Below are positions 10,580-21,918 of a stretch of 62,004 nt of DNA, piece after piece. Numbering within the stretch: the stretch's first letter is position 1; each line of letters begins with the position of its first letter. Source of the stretch: Bisporella sp. PMI_857 (taxonomy: Eukaryota > Ascomycota > Leotiomycetes > Helotiales > Helotiaceae); the NCBI GenBank assembly GCA_021307315.1, contig JAJSPD010000138.1:1-62004 (forward strand), in the 5' to 3' direction. The position numbers were made by a program, and so were the translations under genes. The notes beneath the pieces are model-generated. The model saw nothing but the letters and a program-made list of their open reading frames with translations, was not told the DNA's origin and did not search any database.

Positions 10580-12368
10580 ATGCCAAAATCCATGATGGCC
10601 CCCACCCACTTTTTCACCTGGCGGATCCAGAACATCCCGTCTAATTTCAACGAGACGCGGCTGAAGTCTTGCTTCCATAGCGATGATAGAAAGTATATCG
10701 ATATCAAATCGTTGACTCCGGATGTGAACAACTACGATGGGGACGGCACACTGACGGCGACAATGCTGTTCTCTTCCCCAGAGCCCCGAGAGCCTCGCAC
10801 GGACGACTCTACTGAGTTGGATATCGACAAAGATTTCATCGGATTTACACCACTTAACGCCCCAGATAGAGATGTATGTGCAGAGTGAGTAGCATTGACA
10901 TTTCTTAGTGCCTCTCACCTCCTTAATTAAAGTACCCCTTCCTGACATTCAAATGCTATTTGCAGCATCATTGCAGTCACCGGCCTTGCTGGGCATGCTT
11001 TCGGCTCTTGGGCGCAAAGCGACCAGAAGATGTGGCTTCGAGACTACCTCCCCAGAGATATTCAGAATCGTGCCAGAATCCTTATTTACGGTTACGAGTC
11101 CCAGTTGCATGATATACATGCCCCCAAGGCGATTGTTTCGGACTATGGAAACAGTTTTCTCCAAACCTTGATGGACCTTCGAGATCATCCATCGGTGTGT
11201 TAGCTTGTAGTGAAGACGATTTTATATATCAATTACTGACCTACTTTTACTTATAGTGCAGAGATAGGCCACTCATCCTGATTGTTCGTGCTTCTCCTCA
11301 AACCTTTGGTAATATTGCATTAAACTAATGGGTAACTAGGGTCATAGTTTAGGTGCCTTGATTATTAAACAAGTAGGATGGGACCTGCCTGCATATGAAT
11401 GCCTTTTACTTTTCAAGACATTTGCTTACTCTTGTAGGTTATTACCGATCTAATTCCCTCCATTCGTTCGCGACTCCCTGTCCGCACACTTCTTTTCTTC
11501 GGAGCCCCCCACAATGGTCTTGAGGTCGAAGCGCTCGAGACACTTGTCAAAGGTCGCCCGACTCAGACGCTAATCAGTGAGCTTAAATTCGAGTCGCCGA
11601 CACTAGCCGGGCTTTCCGATAGATTTAGGCACGTTGCAAAAGACCTCACTATCCATACATATTATGAATCGAGACCTACAAGAACCGTGGCACAAGTAAG
11701 GACCCTCCACGGGTGCACTCCCTACCTGTAACTGGAAAGCTTGGTTCTAACAGACTCAAATCAACCAGGGGACTGACGGAAAATGGGAACGGATAGGAGA
11801 ACCATTGGTAATGGTACAGAAGTCGTCCGCTCTGCTGAATATGGATTCCGAAAAGACACAAATGAAAGTGGATGGGGATCACAAGGACATTGCCAAGCTC
11901 CGACGTGGTCAAGGGGGTGTATATCCCAATGTTCTGCGAATCATCAAAGACGCCCTGCAAAGCGCCTCAGAACAATTTACGGCTGCCACTCGGATATCCG
12001 AAGCAAGGCAGGAGAACAACCAGCCGAAGGACAACCAGCAGGATACAATAGGCAGCCATGATCAGAATCAGGATCAGGACGCGGAGTCCGAAGGAGAGTA
12101 TGATGAGAGTAATTTAATCTGCGAGGTCTGCTACGATGAGTTTCCGAAATATCAAAAGCACTACCATTGCTACATATGTGGAGACGGGAACTTCAACATC
12201 TGCCAATCGTGCAAAACATCAAAGACCCTGTGCCCTGGTAAGCACAAAATGATTGAACGACAACTGGAGAACCCAGACGAATCGGACGATGCATCTTCCT
12301 ATGAAGAAGATGACAATGACAACTATCTCATGTGTAACGCTTGTGAGGAATCCTTTTTGAAAGACTAG
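10580..12368 (+). CDS. Lipase-like alpha/beta-hydrolase with Cys-rich C-terminal module, cut by an in-frame stop
   Basis: Six exons fit frame and splice signals: 10580-10884, 10966-11194, 11257-11283, 11340-11372, 11438-11695 and 11754-12368 (488 residues to the TAG). An N-terminal ~95-residue domain (FTWRIQNIP... IDIKSLTPD... TATMLFSS) precedes a DUF676/SesB-type hydrolase: DIIAVTGLAGHAFGSW, then the nucleophile elbow GHSLGALIIKQ (Ser about residue 190) and LLFFGAPHNGL. The tail is acidic and Gln-rich, followed by a first Cys-rich finger, CEVCYDEF...HYHCYICGDGNFNICQSC. Such hydrolases serve as N-terminal effector domains of fungal STAND proteins and in SERAC1-like proteins; the substrate is unknown. 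The frame stops at TAG 12366-12368 in the middle of a second copy of the finger, and the same frame then stays open to 12773. The last acceptor could also be at 11768. Confidence 0.75.
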
Positions 12369-12773
12369 ATCCATTTCCACTGCATCATTTGCGACGATGG
12401 GTCATACGATATCTGTTTGTCTTGCAGAAAGACAGGGAGGATCTGCCCCGGCCGACACAAGCTGGTCAAGCGACAGCTACCCCTTGACGCATCGAATACA
12501 GCAACCACCGATGACATATCCCAGACATCGTCGTCATCAGGGAGAAGCAGCAGAGCTAAACACAATGTTTCTCCGCGTAGCTCTGGGAACAGCTCCTATC
12601 AGAACTCGACAACCGCTTCGTCACCAGGCAAGACGCCTTCTACCACAAGTAACAAGAACAAGAGGCGGGGCGCTCAGGATGACCATAAGAGTTGTCGAGT
12701 TTGCGGGTGTTCCTTTAAGGAAAGAAATGAACTTTTCCGGCATCTGAGGGAGCAGGGTCACATGGTTGACTAG
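12369..12773 (+). pseudogene. Continuation of the lipase/zinc-finger gene beyond an in-frame TAG
   Basis: In the same frame as the preceding CDS, 134 codons stay open after the TAG. They complete the second Cys-rich finger (HFHCIICDDGSYDICLSC and CPGRHKLVKRQL, matching CPGKHKMIERQL of the first), then a Ser/Thr-rich linker, then a C-terminal C2H2 finger, CRVCGCSFKERNELFRH with the last His five residues further on. Because the finger is split exactly by the stop, the ancestral protein ran to 12773, about 623 residues. Either the allele is a recent nonsense mutant, or the TAG is read through, or it is a sequencing error. Confidence 0.7.
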
Positions 12774-14746
12774 GCGCCTGTGACAGTACGGCATTTGGTC
12801 GATTTGCGTAAGGAGGCTTCGTGGGCCGTTTCCTGATTTCCTGGTCCTTTTGCATGCATTTCATTTATGGAATGCAATTATGGAATATTATACTATGTTA
12901 CACATCTCTGCTTTCTGTTTATATAGCTCAGTTGCTGAGAAGCGTTACACTCAATGTATGTCATCTGCAATGACCTTGTCTACTAGCCAAATCACATGAC
13001 CAGCATTGCTTCCTCAGTCGTGACTAAAGAGTAATTTTTAAGGGCTTTGCAAAAACCACAGCGGTTTTCCTAATTCCACAGTCGCTTAGCTTGGAATGCT
13101 AGACTTGTTCTTATCGATTTCCGCAGTACATGTCGATTAGCCAAGTGTTCCACCAGATGTCATGTACCTTGGAAATACAATTCATTTTTAGCTGCAAAGT
13201 GGGAGTTAGTGCCGTTATAACATCATGAATTCCAACTTAAAAATGAGGCTATTTATACGTCCCAATCAAGTGGGAGTTGACGGAAATTTCGAGCAGACCA
13301 GAAAACTATCAAAAGTAGGTTACGACGGATCGGCCCGGGTTTTTATATACCAAATTGTCAGTGTCCAGGTTATTCAAGCTGGCTGCTTGGCAGTGCTTGA
13401 TTTTGTTTTGGATGGAGGAATACGGTATGGAAAGCTTACATATCCCCTGGGGCGAAATAAATGAGGGGGTCCACCTGACTGGCTGCGCATTGACATGAGT
13501 CGAGTGAGCAGTTATTAAGTCATAGCTGGGTTCCAGCATCAACATACCTTGTAGACTCATGGGACTGTGCCTTGTCTGTACTGAAATCGCAGTTAGTTGA
13601 TTGCAATGTGATCTTGCTCTAAGAAATCCACCGCAATCGCCAATCGCTGGTACTCAGGGCAGTACCATCTTTTATCAGCGACATGGCATTTTCAGAGCTG
13701 CGATGTAACTTAAGTGAGGCTGGCTTCAGGCGTGAGATGGTGAGGACGCACAAATACTTCATATGGAAGTACCTGCTACACTGCAATTTAAGTAGAGACA
13801 AAATCAGGACTCTACCGAGTGAGCAGATGGGTGAACTGAGCCATGATTTGATATCTCTTTGCATGAGGTAGCTCTGGTTCGAAAGCACCTATTTCTCAAC
13901 ACTATAATTGCAGTGCATCGATCCTAGCGAGCGAAGCGGGCGACAAGCTTTACTGGCCTGTCCCCCCGTAGGCCGCATATATGTCCACTGCACTGCAATT
14001 TTAGTGTGGATAGAAGTATTGGCACTGGACTTTTGATTACAGAAGGGTTTGCTCTATCGAGACTTCGAGGCTGAGCTGCAGCCCGCAGGTGGATCATGCC
14101 GAGATGTTCCTCCTTTGCACTGCTTATTCAATAAGGCTTCTAGAAACGTGGACTTGGAGGGAAGAGGGAGTTCCAGAACCACAGCATGGTGTTTGGGTAT
14201 AGCCACTACATGAAGCGAGCATTGGAGCACGAAAAATCCAAGTCTGAACATATAACGTGTCTTCGCCAAGCCCTTCTTTCCCATCAAAAATTACTTTAAA
14301 TATTGAACTAAATCGATTTCAACTTTTTTTTTAAGAACTGTATACTGCTCCGAGGAATTTCTCCTCGAGCTTTCGCCTCTAGAAGACTATTTTCTTATTA
14401 CAGTATATATTAAAGGTGGGCGGAAAGAAAGGCATCGTAACCATTTTGTTGTAGATCCGAACAAGCAACTGATTATAACATATTATGAAATCAAGCCCTG
14501 AAGTCTTTCATTTATTCACAGCACTAACGATCCTCTTCTTCATACTACTGCCTCCAAACTAGAAAATATTAAAACCAACCCATTCAGCAAAGGACTAAAT
14601 TTATTTCGATACCTCTTTCAATCGACATTTATAGATCTGAGCGTCGCTGCCTCTTCCCACGCGCTACAGATCGTCTTTTCAACAGCTGCTGTTGCAGGTA
14701 CAGTCCAACTTTCGAATATACATTTGATCTCAAATTTCATTTCACT
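12774..14746. other. Gene-free stretch
   Basis: About 2 kb with no supportable gene. Short frames on both strands (for example near 13225-13464 and 14054-14287) have no motifs. The last 300 bases are AT-rich and hold the 3' end of the next gene. Confidence 0.45.
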
Positions 14747-16701
14747 TCATTTCTCTTCTTTGGGGAGAACCTCTTGAACCTGGGTAACTGTACCGTCGCC
14801 GATAGTAGCAGATGTTGCAGAAATCTTAGAGCTAAGCCGTTTACGGTTTGTTAGTACTACTTTTCTAGCTCAAGTGATGTCATTTAGTAGAGCCAAACTT
14901 ACTCTCGCACTAGCGGCGGACCGGGCCTCTCCGTCTTCCCTTGCTTGGGCAACCAATAATACCCCGCCTTCTTCCCGTCCGACCGCTCCTTGTAAACCGG
15001 TTCGAGCCGAGCCTCTCCTTTCCGCGGACTAAATGCTACAACCCCCTCCCGGTCCCACTCCGCGTCCTCACCAGTCTCCTTCTCCTCCCGCTCGTGTAAG
15101 TGACTATACAACACGGTCGCATTTAGCGCATTGCTCACCCGCCACGGACTCGGTAGTAATCCAAGCAACAACACCGCCCCTACCGCAGCCACCATCGCTA
15201 CTGGCATCGCGATAAGCGCGCGAACGGATAACGTCGTGATCCCTGGGTCTGTGATGACGAAATCCCCTGTTCCAGAGCGCGGGGGGCCCGAGTTATCAAC
15301 AGTCGCAGCGGAGGTAAGGGAGCGCGCGATATCCGGGATCTCGTCGCGGCCGCGGGACGGGAACCGTGTGCTTTCGACATACAGGTTCTTCGTGGCGATG
15401 TACGAGGCCATAACGAGGTATTCAAGGTCTTCGAAGATGCTCGAAGTGCCTGCGTTGAAGGCGACGCCTAGAGCGGAGCTGGATGCGCTCCTCAGGGCTG
15501 AGCGGCCAAGGCCGGTGCCCAGGTTGACCATGAGCGGTAGGGCAAACGGGGATTGAAGGATATCTGTAAGGAAGGGAGTTTGTTTGCCGTCCGGGGAAGC
15601 GAATCCAGAGAGGCCGATCAGGTTAAGCTGATACATGTCGACGGACTTGCCATGGTAGTGGAATTTGTTAGTCTCCCAGCAGGAGAGGGCAGGGCGGCCG
15701 GCCTTGACTTTGTTGCTAAACTTATGTTTGGAGTCATTAAAGGGTTCAGTTAAGTACCAGGGGTCAGTGCTTTCGGTGTAGGAAGGGCGGTTGAGAGATG
15801 AGACCACGATGGAGTAGCTAACATTACCAATACCAGGGTTGCTGATGCCGTAATTGGCTTTGAAAAATGGGAACGGCGGTCCGCCGTCATATCTTCCAGA
15901 GACGTTTACCTGCTTCGAGGGATCGCCCCATTGATTGTAAGTATCCTTAATATCACCCCCAGTTTGATCCGTGGGATTTGCCAACCACCCGTACTCAGTG
16001 TAACAAGACCCCTCTACGTAAAAGACGAGTCCCGGCGCGTGCTGGAGTCCAAACTCCGCGGCGGTGACGTTGTACCGGTAGTTGACCCGCACGAAATTCG
16101 GGTTAGAGTTCCTCTCCTGCTCGACGACGACGCTATTCCGTGCAGTTACCCCGACCTGGCCGGCTGAACGCAGATAGTATGGCACTGTCAGGGCAAACGC
16201 CCTAGCCAATGTAGTGGTGTTCTCCAATTCTGAATTATTGAGGATGCCTCCAGGGAAGTACACCGTCGAAGCGTCGACCGGTGCCGCATGCCCGATCACT
16301 AAGAGCCTCGGAATGAGTATCGAGGCGGCCGAAATGCCGGCAAGTGCCACCACCGCAATGACAGCCCACAAGATTAGGTACCAAATCTCGTGTTTCATGG
16401 GCTTGAGATACCTTGCGAGAAGCATCAGGACGCTGGTCTGGGATGCCGACGCATTGTAGATCCCGGCAGTGGCAGCACCGCGGTTGTATGTATGGGTTTT
16501 GCGCATAAAGAAGGCGACGCCGATAAGAACGGAAGCGGCCCAGACTTGTGAGATGGTGACTTGGATCATGAGCGTATAGAGCGAGACGAGGGTTAGGCCG
16601 TTGGGGCTGGTAACGGCGATGGCATCTTTGGTTGTGTTGCCGGTGGGGAATCGAAAACGCTTGAGAAGTAGGTAGGTGTTGTTGACTGCTTGCAAGTCCA
16701 T
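14747..16701 (-). CDS. Multi-pass membrane protein with large extracytoplasmic domain, function unknown
   Basis: Two exons on the minus strand, 16701-14903 and 14831-14747, joined by a GTAAGT...TACTAAC...TTAG intron; 627 residues. I chose the ATG at 16701 (MDLQAVNNTYLLL). The frame is open further upstream, but the added 44 residues look like a translated leader. TM segments are seen at about residues 36-65 (possibly two) and 105-137, and again near 500-525. Between them is a ~350-residue domain rich in N-glycosylation sequons (NNS, NDS, NVS, NAT) with a few Cys (SCYTEYGW, LSCWETNKF), and the C-terminal tail is polar. This is the layout of a plasma-membrane protein of a large, unnamed ascomycete family. 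The second exon adds SKISATSATIGDGTVTQV to the tail. I do not recognise a catalytic motif. Confidence 0.8.
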
Positions 16702-18087
16702 GGTTGGCGAAGCATAGGCTGTAGGCAAGGGCTCTCGTGGGTTGGATAAGAAGGTGCGTAAAATCAGTAACAAGAGAAACTCCAGATACGATTTGAAATA
16801 CGAAACAGAATAATTAGAACAGCAAAATATCAAGTCGTCGCACTACGATGGGATGGATAGACGGCGTTAATCCCTATAGCTTTGAGGAGGGCTCACCAAC
16901 ACTATTAAAACAATCGCGCATCCAAAGTAAATATACTCATTGCCATGTGTAGAAGGTGGACTGACGTTTTCAGCCTCTCAAGCCTCATACACATCATACA
17001 CCACTTCGCATAATAAAGGAAAGCAGGAAGGTGGTCTGGGGCTGCACTCGCTCCGCAAATCGTAACGGGTCATGCCATCGAGGCTAGCAAAAGATCACAA
17101 GGCCTCATGGGCTTTTAACCTAGCGTTGCTTCGCTCCAACCATCACCTCGCCAGTGATCCCGCAAAGCCAAGAGCCCGCATTTCGTGGCGCGCAATTTGT
17201 GCTTCACGCTGGGTCCCTCTGGGTGTGGTTGGATGGTGGAAAGAGGCGTTTTGATGACAAAAGTAAAACCGCGGAGCTCGTATGCACCGGGTAATCCAGC
17301 CTGTAGATAGTACCCCTACGTCCTCCATAACCACAGCCGCACCTCATCATTTCCCTCCGCCAATTCTACGGCCCCAAGCCTTCAGTGGTGTGCAACGATA
17401 GGGAGATGCATATGCAGTTGTCTTCTCAAAAGAGTTTATTTCCTCCCACGCATCCACCATCGCGGACATATCATGCCCTATCAACCTCCCACCCCCTTAA
17501 CCGTTACCTCTACTGTCATTATCCTTGGGGGCCGAAGCCAGTAGGGAAAACAAATGCGCTCACCGACCTGCAATGATGCTAATCCAAACGAAGCCTATCG
17601 TGTAGCTCGGAGCAGGTTGATTATTTGTTTCTTAAGCTAAGGCCTGTAGTATATTTGCCTTTGGCGAGGGGTCGGGAAGGGAGCGGAAGACGCAGGAAGT
17701 CACGATGTCAAATAGTTCAATCTTAGCTTTCAGGGGCAGGAATTTTGCTTTTGCATAGGCTGCCCTAGGATGAGCTCTCGTTACTGCAATTTCAGGCGAG
17801 CAGGCTAGCTGGTAAGTTACAAAAGGTATTGATTAAGCCAGAAAAACATTATGATATTAAACTCCCCAATCTCCAATCCCTTTATCCTCCGAATAGAATA
17901 ATAGAGAAGCTTAAGATATTTATCTCCACCTATCCATTAGATTATCGTGCCCCAATTATTTAATCTAAGTTTCAATCGATCTGCATATGGAGGTGGAGAG
18001 ATAAGAGTGAAAGAGTAAACGTGTTAACAATCCCGTCCTGTTCTACGTCTCAGGTGAGCCTTCTTCATGATATCCGACCAAAACCCA
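16702..18087. other. Intergenic region
   Basis: The left part is the promoter/leader of the membrane protein gene (an open but probably untranslated frame extends to 16833). The remainder has only short, motif-free frames. An AT-rich strip lies around 17830-17960. Confidence 0.4.
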
Positions 18088-19316
18088 TCATATCATGAAC
18101 CTTGCAAACCCTAACGAAACAAGGACACTCAACGTCGTTACGACTATCGAGTGCGACTTCCCCGCTGCAGCAGCGCCTGTGAATGGCACAACCGGTGTAA
18201 TGACCTGATTCCCCATTACGGGCCAAAATAAGTATATTCTCCCGTAGATATAAAAATGCGTTCTGGGGGGATGAAGAACCAAGAAGAGGGTGGGAGTGAC
18301 GAAGAAGCAGTACAGAATACATATAGAGTGGGAGGGGATGTTACGTACCTTGTCAATAACCTGAATAGCTCCATTCGACGTAATAAGATCATTCGCCTGA
18401 ATTCTTGCCTCACCGAGGAAGATCTCCTCTCCCCTAACACGTACCGTAAGCTTCGTCCCCGCCTGTGTAGTTAACACAACCCCGTCCTTGAGGTTTGGTG
18501 TCACCCCCAAGAAATTCGGGACAATATGGGACGCGAGATTGACATTCGCCGAACCTCCCGCAGCAGCGAACGCTGCATCTGAGGGTACGAACACCGTGAC
18601 ACCGGCCTGGAGCGGCGCCGCAACGGTGCTAGTTAGGTTCGTGGAGTTCAGCGCGGAGGCAAAGGCAGTGAGGCCCTTTGCGGCAAGAGTGGCAGAGAGG
18701 GATAGAGGGGCAGTGAAGAAGCTTTTTGGTGCAAGTTAGCCTCATGAATGGCAGAGACAATACCCAGGATGGATTGGACTCACCCATCAACCGTCTGTAT
18801 CAACCCGCTATCATACGGCGTATCCCCCTTCACGAGCGTGACATTATTCCCTAACCCTGAAAATAGACGTACTTGTCCTCCAGATACCTGTCTCTTCGTG
18901 GTCGCGTTTCCTGGAGGCGGTGCCGCGATTGCCTTTGCGACGATCGGACTACCTCTCCCGCCATCTGCTGGGAGATTCGATTGCACGACAGTGCCGCCTG
19001 GGGCTTGTTGTGCTGCAACATCAGTTACCTCATCAGAGCATTGTTGGCGCCCGTTCCTATTTGTACCTTGCCGGGCGAAGAGGTGGAGGGAGCGGCGGAA
19101 ATCAGTCTCGTTGAAGCCTTCGACCGCGTCGTCGGTTGGAGCAAAGACTGTTTTCACATCGGGGGACGTGAATATAGCAACTAGGCTAAGGTCGGTTTGG
19201 ATGAATTCGGCGAACCTTGAGGCGTTGGCAGCGATGAGACCTTCAAAGAGGGTGACCGCCTGGACGGAGGCTGTGAAGGACACGGCGAGGAGGGTCAAGG
19301 AGGTTGGGAGATGCAT
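18088..19316 (-). CDS. GPI-anchored fasciclin (FAS1) domain protein
   Basis: Three exons on the minus strand: 19316-18784, 18721-18349 and 18204-18088; 340 residues. There is a signal peptide (MHLPTSLTLLAVSFTASVQA). The first FAS1-like domain has FTSPDVKTVFAPTDDAVEGF and, after a Pro/Gly-rich insert, VTLVKGDTPYDSGLIQTVDG. The second has GVTVFVPSDAAFAAAGG, SHIVPNFLG and IQANDLITSNGAIQVIDK. The C-terminus, GAAAAGKSHSIVVTTLSVLV followed by a hydrophobic run, looks like a GPI-attachment signal. The ATG at 19316 is preferred over the upstream frame because it starts the signal peptide. FAS1 proteins are cell-surface adhesion or matrix proteins; no enzyme activity is expected. The third-exon acceptor (AATCAG) is the least certain join. 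The gene lies 1.4 kb from the membrane protein gene on the same strand. Confidence 0.85.
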
Positions 19317-21918
19317 CTTTGCTTTGAGGCGATTGGGAGTATGCGTAAACGAATGACTGACTGCGTGGATGAAGAACAAACGATGATAATGATGGAGACG
19401 TATGTAAAAGATGCGTGAATACACGTGCAATAAGAAAATTGTGTGTTCCTAGGAGGTAGGAACTGGTTTAATAGTTCCCACCTCCCCTATGTAAGTTTTA
19501 CGAAGTATGCGTACACAACAAACCCTTGATCTAAGACGGGGAAGCAGATTGGAGGACATTCTGTTCTTGGAAAATGAGACGTGAAGATTTGGAAATTGCA
19601 ATCATGCAGTTAATCCATGAATGAATTAGGGTCGACAAGGCGGCTGCTTGAGGCTGACAACTAACAAACGAACACACATTTGGACAGACGCGGCTGCAAC
19701 TGTATTGGATAGTTCATAGCGTGATGACAGAAAGCCGCTAATGACGGCTGGGGATGCAGAAACGTGTATGAATTTGCACGCTGTTCAACTTTGTCTAGGG
19801 TCCCTTGTTGATCATCCATGAGTGCGCATGCACGCATCGGACCATCTATGGACGTATCCCGACGTGTGCTCGGGCATGTTGCAAGGGGTGTGCGGGCCGC
19901 AATGTGTTCCTGGCTGAAGAGCAGCCGCTCAATTTACTTTCTCGGTATCCCCCCGCCCCTGAACACAATAATTGTACCATTATGGTGGTATTGTCAGTGC
20001 TCTCCTAGGGAGATCACCCTAGAGTTCCAGCCAATCAATTGATACAACTTTCTAGCATGTCAGGTGTCTGGGTGTGTCACGTGCTAAGGGCAATAAAAAA
20101 GGTTCAGTAAGAACTTTAAGTTTGGGCATGGAAAAGGTCGCCAAATATACAAAAAGTATAAGTAGGAAGTTCGAAGCGTAGTAAAAAGGGTAAAGATTAG
20201 CCTTTGTACCAATAAAAGCTGATTTGTGCCTCACTACTCCAGCACTTTACGCAGCAGCCAATCTCACAGTAAATCCACTGAATTCTACCTCTATAACCAT
20301 TGTATTGGCCTTAGTTATTATTATTTTTTAAATCAAAAAGAGCCTTCTACTGGATCAAAGGATGACTATTCTAAAGTACTCTAATTTAAAATTGCTTATA
20401 GCTAAACCCAAAAAGTTTTTAATATCACTTGGTATATACCTAATCTTTTACCATTTTAATCTGTGGGCTAGCCACAAAAATTTATCGCAACTCTCGAACT
20501 AAGTATAAAGTATATAATATTATGAAAGCTGCGATTATCAGCCTTGTGAAAGAATAACTAATAAGTATATTATAGTGTTTTAACAAAAGAACTATACAGA
20601 GTATTCGGAATCCTCAAAGGCAGCACTGCCAAAGTTAACGTGAACAGACGCAAAATAGCGAATAGGCATGTACTCCGTACATTGGCCAATTGTCGATCCT
20701 CACACCCATCCAAAGACGCTGGCTGGCAATCCTCTTGAGAACCCCTCGTAGTAAATCTCTGGGCGTTGGTTTCACCGCCGTATACCCTTGTATACCCTTT
20801 TGGCGGATCTAACAGGTTGCGCCCGAGTTTGCCGGAGTAGGGGAAAAGGCTGCTTTCAGCCTCCTTGGCTATTGCCGAGCAGACGTCAAATGGGGTTCTC
20901 TAATGACTCTATTATAGAGTAAGGCCTGAATTTGTTTAGGAGTGAATCAGTTGGCCACGGTCAAAAATCCCTTGCCAGATATTCTATAATACAGCAAGAC
21001 CCATGCGATAGGAAGGGCACACACAACCTTACATAGGGAGGGAAGACGGTGCCAATAGATATGTGCCTGTGCTGATCGATTTTCGCTTAATATTAACTAA
21101 ATAAGAGAATGCGGAGAGCGCGGTTGTAATAGGAGGAAAGATCGCGGTCCGCAGAGCTAAATTGATGACAACAGACCCAGGATCCAATATATTGGTATAC
21201 CGTGTTACCTCAGAAATGTACGGATCCAATAAGCTGAAGAGAAATATAGCCCAGATACAGTACGCCAGAGGCTGTTCGCAGCCCGAAATGAAATACAACC
21301 CTCCATTGGAAACAAACTCATTGGCAGAACAACAACCAAAAAGGCGTCAACGCCCATATGTTTCTTCACCCCCTGGTGCCAAGCGATGATCATCTGCGAG
21401 CTTTATGCTTCCAACGCCCCACTTCCCGTGGCGACCCGTTTCGGATTGCTAGGTTTCAGCTGTCAGCCAAGGAACCCTTTGAGGATTCGGTGTCGCTGCA
21501 CAGTGACACGTTGGTTGGCTCTGTGATGACATTACAATCGTAGGTTTGTAGTCGGCACCACGGATAGGTGGAACTTCGACTTTGCTGGCCCACTCAAAAG
21601 GCTGACTTCCCGAACCCTGAGCTTAATTGCTAAATTATTATACAAATAGGAATTATCGGTTTGGGGGCGGAATATGGCTTTGGACACCGATATTGTTGCA
21701 TGTAGGGTTCTGCAAAAACCTCGCCATTAGTATCAACGAACGATGAGCATCGCTATAATTGCGAAAGAAGACATCAAGTAAGAATTTTCACTCCTTTAGA
21801 GAGGTCTGGTGCCACAGCACATTGAAGTATTCCTGAGCATCTTCTAGACGTGAAATTATCCAGGAGGCTCTGATTTTTTCTCATACAGCCCGCATATCTC
21901 TATGTATCAAGTTTGACA
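19317..21918. other. Gene-free stretch with AT-rich core
   Basis: About 2.6 kb without a supported gene. An AT-rich, TpA-rich block at about 20270-20620 looks like decayed repeat DNA. A hydrophobic minus-strand frame at 21029-21298 has no recognisable motif and no clear exon partner. The last few hundred bases should hold the promoter of the gene starting at 21919. Confidence 0.45.

Noticed and set aside
10871..10890. Donor GTATGT at 10874 for the first intron of the lipase gene
   Set aside because: It would break the phase. The GTGAGT at 10885 gives DVCADIIAVTGLAGH in frame, as the family requires.
15131..15556. Plus-strand frames inside the membrane protein and FAS1 genes (also 18748-19356)
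   Set aside because: Antisense shadows of real coding exons with GC-rich third positions.
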